Shown in pieces: positions 31,317-36,903 of a stretch of DNA of 36,903 bases; the first letter of the stretch is position 1; every line of letters starts with the position of its first letter. The notes beneath the pieces were generated by a model. The model did not search any database, was not told where the DNA came from, and saw only the letters and a list, made by a program, of their open reading frames with translations. Source of the stretch: B4-G1 sp964393895 (lineage in GTDB: Bacteria; Chloroflexota; Anaerolineae; B4-G1); assembly GCA_964393895.1 (NCBI GenBank), contig CAYMWP010000028.1:1-36903 (forward strand), given 5' to 3'. The translations under genes were made by a program, and so were the position numbers.

Positions 31317-32114
31317 ATGAAAGACGCCGAGAATCGTGAGATCATCCTGGAAGCGAAAAGCCTGCGCAAAGACTTTGGCGGGTTGGTGGCCGTGGACGAT
31401 GTCAGTGTGCAGGTTCGCGCCCGCACCCTCCATTCCATCATCGGCCCCAACGGCGCGGGAAAAACGACGCTCTTTAACCTGTTGAGCGGAACTATGCCTC
31501 CCACTCAGGGGCAGGTCTTTTTCAAGGGGCGCGACATCACGCACGCCCCCCCTTACCGCATGGCCCGCCTGGGTCTCGGCCGCTCGTTTCAGATCACCAA
31601 CATCTTTTCCAACCTGACGGTACTGGAAAACGTCCGGCTGGCTGCCCAGGCAGTGGGAGGCGACAACTTTAAGCTGTTGCGCCACATCTCCGGATTTCGG
31701 CGCTACCGGGAGAAGGCGCTGGACGTCATCGGACAGGTGGGCCTGCGCGGGCGCGAGGCGACGCCGGCCAGCGCACTGCCCCACGGCGACAAGCGCAAGT
31801 TAGAGCTGGGCATCATGCTCGCCAGCGATCCCGAGTTGTTGCTGCTGGACGAGCCGACGGCCGGGATGTCCTCGGAGCAGGTGCCGGCCCTGCTAGAGAT
31901 CATTCAAGGCATCCTGGCTTCCGATGACAAGACGATCGTGCTGGTAGAACATCGCATGGACGTGGTCATGAATATCTCCAACTTTATCACCGTCATGCAC
32001 CAGGGCCGGGTACTGGCCGAAGGATCGCCGCGCGAGATCGCCGCGAACGAGGCGGTGCAGAGCGCCTATCTGGGCGCACTCTATGGCGACCTCTCGATAC
32101 AACAGGAGGTGTGA
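31317..32114 (+). CDS. livG: branched-chain-type ABC transporter ATP-binding protein LivG
   Basis: The 265-residue ATPase has Walker A GPNGAGKTT (43-51), a Q-loop in GRSFQITNIF, the signature LPHGDKRKLELG (154-165), Walker B LLLLDEP (174-180) and H-loop VEHRMD (210-215). The LivG-specific insertion between Walker A and the signature is present. In the signature, Pro replaces the Ser of LSGGQ; this can occur in LivG-type proteins. It powers the LivH/LivM permease. ATG 31317 lacks a clear Shine-Dalgarno sequence, but the upstream promoter and hairpin give it a separate transcript. Confidence 0.94.
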   Translation: MKDAENREIILEAKSLRKDFGGLVAVDDVSVQVRARTLHSIIGPNGAGKTTLFNLLSGTMPPTQGQVFFKGRDITHAPPYRMARLGLGRSFQITNIFSNLTVLENVRLAAQAVGGDNFKLLRHISGFRRYREKALDVIGQVGLRGREATPASALPHGDKRKLELGIMLASDPELLLLDEPTAGMSSEQVPALLEIIQGILASDDKTIVLVEHRMDVVMNISNFITVMHQGRVLAEGSPREIAANEAVQSAYLGALYGDLSIQQEV

Positions 32115-32115
32115 C

Positions 32116-32856
32116 GTGAGCGCGGATGCAGACATCCGATATGTGCTACAGGTCGAGAACATCCACACCTACATCGGCCAGTTCCACATCCTGGAGGGCG
32201 TGTCGTTAAAAGTGCGCCAGGGAAGCATTACCGTGCTGCTGGGCCGCAACGGCGCGGGCAAGACCACGACGCTCAAATCCATCCTGGGCTTGACGCCCCC
32301 CCGCGAGGGGCGCGTGCTCTTTGACGGCCAGGAAATCCAGGGTAACCAGGCTTTCGACGTCGCCAACCTGGGCATCGGCTACGTGCCGGAGCATCGGGCC
32401 ATCTTTCGCAACCTGAGCGTGGTCGAAAACTTGAAAATCGCCGAGCGCAAAAAGGGCGACCTGGATCGTAAAGCGGACTTTATCTTTGACCTTTTCCCCG
32501 ACCTGAAACGGCTCTACAAACTGCCAGGCAATCACCTCTCCGGCGGACAGCAACAGATGTTGGCCGTGGCCCGCGCCCTGGTGCCGGATAACAAACTGCT
32601 CCTCATTGACGAACCTAGCGAGGGATTGGCCCCGGTGCTCATCGAGCAGATGATGGAGGCCATTCGAGAACTCAGCGGCACGACCACCGTGCTGCTGGTG
32701 GAGCAAAACTTTATCATGGCCAGCCAACTGAGCGAGTCCTACTACATCGTGGACGATGGCCGGATTGCTCACCAGGGCGCAATGTCCGACCTGGCGCAGA
32801 ACAAAGCGTTGATCCGGCAGTTCCTCGGCGCGTCGGTGGGTGGAGGCGGAAAATGA
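32116..32856 (+). CDS. livF: branched-chain-type ABC transporter ATP-binding protein LivF
   Basis: The start is GTG 32116 behind AGGAGGT, one base after the livG stop, giving 246 residues. Walker A is GRNGAGKTT (43-51), the signature is LSGGQQQ (141-147), Walker B is LLLIDEP (161-167) and the H-region is VEQN (195-198). YVPEHRAIFRNLSVVENL (89-106) is the family-typical Q-loop-side motif. The stop overlaps the livH start by four bases (ATGA). It pairs with LivG as the second ATPase of the importer. Confidence 0.94.
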   Translation: MSADADIRYVLQVENIHTYIGQFHILEGVSLKVRQGSITVLLGRNGAGKTTTLKSILGLTPPREGRVLFDGQEIQGNQAFDVANLGIGYVPEHRAIFRNLSVVENLKIAERKKGDLDRKADFIFDLFPDLKRLYKLPGNHLSGGQQQMLAVARALVPDNKLLLIDEPSEGLAPVLIEQMMEAIRELSGTTTVLLVEQNFIMASQLSESYYIVDDGRIAHQGAMSDLAQNKALIRQFLGASVGGGGK

Positions 32857-34340
32857 AAGGATTTTGGCGAGAGCGCGGCAGATTCCTAGTCGTCATAGTA
32901 CTGCTGGCGGCGTTAGGTTTGGCCGGGTGGAGTGGAATGGGTCAAAAGTCGTTCGTGCGCACGATGCTTTCCGGGCTGACGCTGGGCGCGCTCTACTTTA
33001 TGGTCGCCGCCGGCCTGACGCTGATCTTTGGCCTGATGGATGTGCTCAACTTTGCCCACGGCGCCATGTTCATGGTCGGCGCCTACGCCGGCTGGCAATT
33101 TTACACCAACCCCACGTTCCTCTTTGGCCTGGCTCCCCTGATCCTGGCCCTGCTGACCGGTCTGACGGCGACTCCGCTGTTGCAACCAGTCGTCGTAAAT
33201 TGGCCCATCCCAGAGAGATGGCAGCGCGGGTTACGAACGGCGCTGTTCCTGGCCGCGCTAGCCGTGGGCGTGATCGGTGTCGCCAGGCTGGACGTTCTGG
33301 GACTGGCCGAGACAGCCATGGTCGCCTCCATGGTCGCCGCCAACCCCCTGACCGAGGCGACGCCCCAGGAGCCGCTGGCGACTTTTGGGATTCGGCCCGC
33401 GCTGTTGCTGGTGGCCGGCTTGCTGGCGGCGCTGGCCCAGGCCCGACCCGGCGACGCGACTCAATTCGTGCGGCGCGGCGCGGCCTGGCGGCACCGGGCT
33501 GTCGCCGGCGCTCTGCTGGCTTTGACGGTCGGCGCGGCGCTGGCGCGCGAGGCGGGGCCGTTAGCCGTCTTGCAAATGGACGCCAACTGGCGCTTCTTGC
33601 TGGCCCTGGTCGCTGGTACGCTGATCGGCGGCGGATTGGGCGTGGCGGTAGAGGTGAGCCTGGTCCGGCCCCTGTACGTCCGCTCGCAGTTCCTGGTGCT
33701 GGCGACGTTGGGCCTGGCTTTTGTGCTCACCGAATTGACTCAAGTGCTATGGGATCCCCTGGCCTACCAGATGAGCCGTCCACCGCTCTTTTCCCAGCCG
33801 GGCAAGGCCGAGTCCATCCTGGCCTGGTTCAGCCAGCACACGACCACAGTGAACATCTTGGGAGTGACGTTTCCCAGCTACCGGCTGTTCATCATCGTCC
33901 TGGGGGCGCTGATGCTGCTGGCGTTGGGGGCGCTGATGAACTACTCTCGACTGGGCATGATCATCCGCGCTGGCGTACAGGATAGTGAGATGGTCAAGGC
34001 GCTGGGCATCAACGTGCGTCGCGTATTCACCCTGGTCTTTGCGCTGGGCGCGGGCCTGGCGGCGCTGGGCGGCATCGGAGCCGCGCCGTTCATACCGGTA
34101 GAGCCAGTGATGGGCGATCGCTTCTTGATGCAGGGCTTTATCACCGTAGTCATCGGCGGCATGGGCAGTTACGGCGGAGCGGCCGCCGGCGCGCTGTTGC
34201 TGGGGCTGGCCCGTGCCTTTGGCGACTTTTTGGCCCTCAAGTTCTCGTTAAGCCCGGCCATCTCTGAGGCCTCGACGGTGATCATTATGGCCGTCGTGCT
34301 GCTGGTGCGGCCGGCCGGCTTGTTTGGGAAAGAGGAATGA
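32853..34340 (+). CDS. livH: branched-chain-type ABC transporter permease LivH with a large insertion
   Basis: The 495-residue protein is much longer than the usual ~300. Residues 40-81 (SGLTLGALYFMVAAGLTLIFGLMDVLNFAHGAMFMVGAYAG) are the standard LivH start. The next conserved block, GLGVAVEVSLVRPLYVRSQFLVLATLGLAFVL, begins near 261. Between ~82 and ~248 lie about 165 extra residues containing about four hydrophobic segments (near 88-108, 128-145, 182-197 and 215-232). The rest is normal: the GVQDSEMVKALGINVRRVF cytoplasmic ATPase-coupling loop, then VVIGGMGSYGGAAAGALLLG. The reading frame is intact. It forms the pore with LivM. Confidence 0.92.
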   Translation: MKGFWRERGRFLVVIVLLAALGLAGWSGMGQKSFVRTMLSGLTLGALYFMVAAGLTLIFGLMDVLNFAHGAMFMVGAYAGWQFYTNPTFLFGLAPLILALLTGLTATPLLQPVVVNWPIPERWQRGLRTALFLAALAVGVIGVARLDVLGLAETAMVASMVAANPLTEATPQEPLATFGIRPALLLVAGLLAALAQARPGDATQFVRRGAAWRHRAVAGALLALTVGAALAREAGPLAVLQMDANWRFLLALVAGTLIGGGLGVAVEVSLVRPLYVRSQFLVLATLGLAFVLTELTQVLWDPLAYQMSRPPLFSQPGKAESILAWFSQHTTTVNILGVTFPSYRLFIIVLGALMLLALGALMNYSRLGMIIRAGVQDSEMVKALGINVRRVFTLVFALGAGLAALGGIGAAPFIPVEPVMGDRFLMQGFITVVIGGMGSYGGAAAGALLLGLARAFGDFLALKFSLSPAISEASTVIIMAVVLLVRPAGLFGKEE

Positions 34341-34380
34341 GAAACCGGGTCCCTTTCTCCCCTCCAATAGGTGGCGAGTT

Positions 34381-35502
34381 ATGAAAACGAGAACAATTCG
34401 ATTACAAAAACTCATCGCGTGGGGGAAGCATAGGTGGGGAGCATTGCTATTCCTGATCGCCCTGTTCCTGTTCCCCTTCGTCTTTGGCTGGCTCAGCGGC
34501 TCTCCGGTAGACGCCGGCCCACCCAAGTTCTGGCAAGGCCAGATGATCGTAGCCTTTATCATGGCCGTGTATGCCATGAGCTACGACCTGCTCATCGGTT
34601 ACACCGGCATCCTGACGTTCGGGCACGCCGCTTTCTTGGGCGGTGGAGCCTACACCATGGCCCTGTTCCTGGCCCACGTCGCGCCCGGCGTCATCGAACA
34701 GTATCGCATCGTCGGGCCGGGCGGCGCGAACATCACTGAGGGTGCATTACTGGCCGTGGGAATGCTGCTGGCGGTAGTCATCTCAATTTTACTGGGGCTG
34801 CTCTTTAGCGCGGTCTCGGTGCGGGTGAAAGGCCATTACTTTGCCATGATCACTCTGGCGATGGCGGAGGCAATCCACATCCTCTCCAAAGCGACCGATT
34901 TCGTCGAGTGGACGGGCGCCGACGAGGGACTGCACGGCGTTCCGGTGCCAGTCTGGATCAATCCCACCCAATTCCGGCTGCGATTCTACTTTGTGGCCCT
35001 GATCTTTGCGATACTCGTGTATTTGATCGCCCGCCGCGTCGTCAATTCGCCCACCGGGCGGATCTTTGTCGCCCTGCGGGAGAACGAGAGCCGGGCGCAG
35101 ATGATCGGTTACAACCCGGCCGTCTACCGCACGCTCGCCTTTGTAACCTCGGCCGCCATTGCCGGGCTAGCTGGCGCGCTCTATTCGCTGTGGACGGCGA
35201 GTGCCACGCCCACGATGACGGGCGTCGGAGCCACTATTGACGCCCTGATTATGACCATCCTGGGCGGGATCGGCACGCTCATCGGGCCAATGCTGGGCGC
35301 GGCTCTGATGGAGATCCTGGGTCACTTTTTCTACCAGTGGTTCGGCGCTCGCTGGCCGCTGGTCTTTGGCTTTATCTTTATCGCGCTGGTAATGTTCCTA
35401 CCCTACGGAATCGTCGGTACCTGGCAACTGCGCAGCCTCCAATTGCGACAGGGGCGGCGGCGGTTGCTCGAATTGCTGACCGGGCGCGACGGGAAAACAT
35501 AG
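34381..35502 (+). CDS. livM: branched-chain-type ABC transporter permease LivM
   Basis: The start is ATG 34381 (AGGTGG about eight bases upstream), 40 nt after livH; an upstream TTG inside the livH end is not preferred. The 373-residue protein has about ten membrane segments. LIGYTGILTFGHAAFLGGGAYT near residue 80 and VALRENESRAQMIGYNPAVYRTLAFVTSAAIAGLAGALY near 235 are LivM signatures; the second is the ATPase-coupling EAA-like loop. LGGIGTLIGPMLGAAL is the usual C-terminal motif. Together with LivH it makes the transmembrane path. Confidence 0.94.
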   Translation: MKTRTIRLQKLIAWGKHRWGALLFLIALFLFPFVFGWLSGSPVDAGPPKFWQGQMIVAFIMAVYAMSYDLLIGYTGILTFGHAAFLGGGAYTMALFLAHVAPGVIEQYRIVGPGGANITEGALLAVGMLLAVVISILLGLLFSAVSVRVKGHYFAMITLAMAEAIHILSKATDFVEWTGADEGLHGVPVPVWINPTQFRLRFYFVALIFAILVYLIARRVVNSPTGRIFVALRENESRAQMIGYNPAVYRTLAFVTSAAIAGLAGALYSLWTASATPTMTGVGATIDALIMTILGGIGTLIGPMLGAALMEILGHFFYQWFGARWPLVFGFIFIALVMFLPYGIVGTWQLRSLQLRQGRRRLLELLTGRDGKT

Positions 35503-35531
35503 GCCCGCTCAGTCGCCGGCCATGTGACAAC

Positions 35532-35559
35532 TTGCCACAACCATCATATCACGTATAAT
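35532..35559 (+). promoter_or_regulatory. promoter of the carboxyltransferase gene
   Basis: TTGCCA (35532-35537), 16 nt, and a perfect TATAAT (35554-35559). CTTGCCAC-x-ACC at the -35 and CGTATAATC at the -10 are shared with the promoter at 31216, including the spacing. Confidence 0.82.
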
Positions 35560-35561
35560 CA

Positions 35562-35587
35562 AGGGGGTGCGCGATGCGCGTCCCCCT
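35562..35587 (+). promoter_or_regulatory. hairpin at the expected transcript 5' end
   Basis: AGGGGG (35562-35567) pairs with CCCCCT (35582-35587), and CGCG-ATG-CGCG extends the stem inside. It starts three bases after the TATAAT, like the hairpin at 31248. No T-run follows; the ATG of the next gene is at 35628. Confidence 0.7.
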
Positions 35588-35627
35588 GCTGTGTTGCAGC
35601 GCCTGGGCGAATGTCACGGAGGACAAT

Positions 35628-36903
35628 ATGGGCATTGGAAAAAAGATCGAACACCTACACGAGATGCGCAAGCAAGCCCGCCTGGGCGGCGGGCAACAGC
35701 GCATTGACCGCCAACACGCCAAGGGCAAAATGACAGCCCGCGAGCGGGCGGAGCAACTACTCGACCCTGGCTCCTTCCGCGAGCTGGACATGTTCGTCAC
35801 CCACCGCGCCACCGGATTCGGCGTGGAAACAAAAAGGCACCTGGGAGACTCTGTCGTCACTGGCTGGGGTCACATCAACGGACGCCTGGTCTATGTTTTT
35901 TCCCAGGACTTTACCGTCTTTGGCGGCTCCCTCTCCGAGGTTCACGCCGAGAAGGTGTGCAAGATCATGGACTTGGCGATGAAGAACGGCGCGCCCGTCA
36001 TCGGCCTCAACGATTCCGGCGGCGCGCGTATCCAGGAGGGGGTCGTCTCTCTGGCCGCGTACGCCTACATCTTTCAGCGCAACGTCCTGGCCTCCGGCGT
36101 CGTGCCCCAGATTTCGGCCATCCTCGGCCCCTGCGCCGGGGGCGCGGTCTACTCCCCGGCGATGACCGATTTTACCCTGATGACCAAGGAGACCAGTCAC
36201 ATGTTCATCACCGGCCCCGAGGTCATCAAGGCAGTCACTCACGAGGAAGTCACCTTCGAGGAACTGGGCGGGGCGATGACTCACGCCTCCAAGAGCGGGG
36301 TGGCCCACTTTGCCGCCGAGAACGAGGAGCACTGCCTGGGTCTGGTCCGTCAGCTACTGAGCTATATCCCCCAGAACAACCTGGAAGATCCGCCCTTCGT
36401 GCCCACCGCCGATCCCGAGGAGCGGATGGACGAGGAACTCGAGAGCATCATCCCCGATAGCCCCACCAGGGCATACGACATGAAAGACATCGTCCGGCGC
36501 GTGGTGGACGATGGGCAGTTCCTTGAAGTGCACGAGCACTGGGCGCAGAACATCATCGTCGGGTTCGCCCGGCTGGGCGGTTTCTCCGTCGGCGTCGTCG
36601 CCCAGCAACCGCTGGTACTGGCAGGCGTGCTTGATATTGACGCCTCCCGCAAGGGCGGTCGCTTCGTCCGCTTCTGCGACGCTTTCAACATTCCCATCGT
36701 CACCTTCGTGGACGTGCCGGGCTTTTTGCCGGGGGTAGAGCAGGAGCACGGCGGCATCATCCTCAACGGGGCCAAGCTCCTGTACGCTTACTGCGAGGCG
36801 ACTGTGCCCAAGGTCACCATCATCACCCGCAAAGCCTACGGCGGAGCCTACGACGTGATGAGCTCCAAGCACATCCGGGGCGACATCTCTTACGCCTGGC
36901 CCA
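35628..36903 (+). CDS. acyl-CoA carboxylase carboxyltransferase (beta) subunit, 3' end cut by window
   Basis: The start is ATG 35628 behind CACGGAGG; the frame is open at the window end, giving 425 visible residues of an expected ~515-530. It transfers CO2 from carboxybiotin to acyl-CoA. GGARIQEGV, CAGGAVYSPAMTDF and VPGFLPGVEQEHGGII are the crotonase-fold oxyanion and biotin/CoA motifs. KAYGGAYDVMSSKHIRGD closes the visible part. The Asp409 in GGAYDVM is at the position associated with propionyl-CoA over acetyl-CoA preference in characterised PccB, so propionyl- or another short branched acyl-CoA is the likely substrate. A biotin carboxylase and BCCP should lie further right. Confidence 0.92.
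   Translation, partial: MGIGKKIEHLHEMRKQARLGGGQQRIDRQHAKGKMTARERAEQLLDPGSFRELDMFVTHRATGFGVETKRHLGDSVVTGWGHINGRLVYVFSQDFTVFGGSLSEVHAEKVCKIMDLAMKNGAPVIGLNDSGGARIQEGVVSLAAYAYIFQRNVLASGVVPQISAILGPCAGGAVYSPAMTDFTLMTKETSHMFITGPEVIKAVTHEEVTFEELGGAMTHASKSGVAHFAAENEEHCLGLVRQLLSYIPQNNLEDPPFVPTADPEERMDEELESIIPDSPTRAYDMKDIVRRVVDDGQFLEVHEHWAQNIIVGFARLGGFSVGVVAQQPLVLAGVLDIDASRKGGRFVRFCDAFNIPIVTFVDVPGFLPGVEQEHGGIILNGAKLLYAYCEATVPKVTIITRKAYGGAYDVMSSKHIRGDISYAWP

Noticed and set aside
32840..33985. 381-residue plus-strand frame overlapping livH
   Set aside because: It is an Arg/Gly-rich out-of-frame reading of livH, whose membrane helices and motifs are intact in the correct frame.

Overview
The window is GC-rich bacterial chromosome that reads as Chloroflexota, probably an Anaerolineae- or Caldilineae-like lineage. 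That placement is inference from gene style: a PF10131-type polytopic membrane protein, paired S41 peptidases with Thr/Pro-rich linkers, an SH3b protein behind a Thr/Pro linker, a MalT-like ATPase fused to a SARP/BTAD domain, and many short palindromes and 7-bp tandem repeats. No 16S rRNA is present to confirm it. No tRNA, rRNA, insertion sequence, phage gene or CRISPR array was found.

Region 1 (1-4230): the 3' part of a TPR gene whose reading frame holds two related palindromes, a small zinc-ribbon protein, a small three-helix membrane protein, and a minus-strand pair made of a winged-helix Fe-S protein followed by an SH3b protein. A 395-nt gap (4231-4625) carries two opposite promoters and repeat-like structures.

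Region 2 (4626-18503): housekeeping and conserved genes. These are two tandem S41 peptidases, smpB, an unrecognised gene, a two-S1-domain RNA-binding protein behind a consensus promoter, and, on the minus strand, sucC-sucD, a large membrane protein and a UroD-family protein. A divergent promoter pair separates sucCD from ppsR-mutS. Heptamer tandem repeats lie inside mutS (two places), inside the large membrane protein, and across its junction with sucD.

Region 3 (18659-36903, all plus strand): a large MalT-ATPase/TPR/BTAD activator, then a dense run of a small protein, a FabG-like reductase, an acyl-CoA ligase, an alpha/beta hydrolase, a KAS III-like protein, a second acyl-CoA ligase and two more alpha/beta hydrolases. 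A complete LIV-type ABC importer (order: binding protein, G, F, H, M) and an acyl-CoA carboxylase carboxyltransferase, cut by the window end, follow. I infer an uptake and acyl-CoA conversion route for an unidentified carboxylic, ester or lactone substrate, possibly ending in a short acyl-CoA that is carboxylated.

The most notable observations are: the KAS III-like protein keeps the nucleophilic Cys but lacks the His and Asn of decarboxylative condensation; the livG and carboxyltransferase genes share near-identical promoters each followed at once by a strong hairpin; LivH carries an insertion of about 165 residues; and heptamer repeats have expanded inside coding sequence, including mutS.
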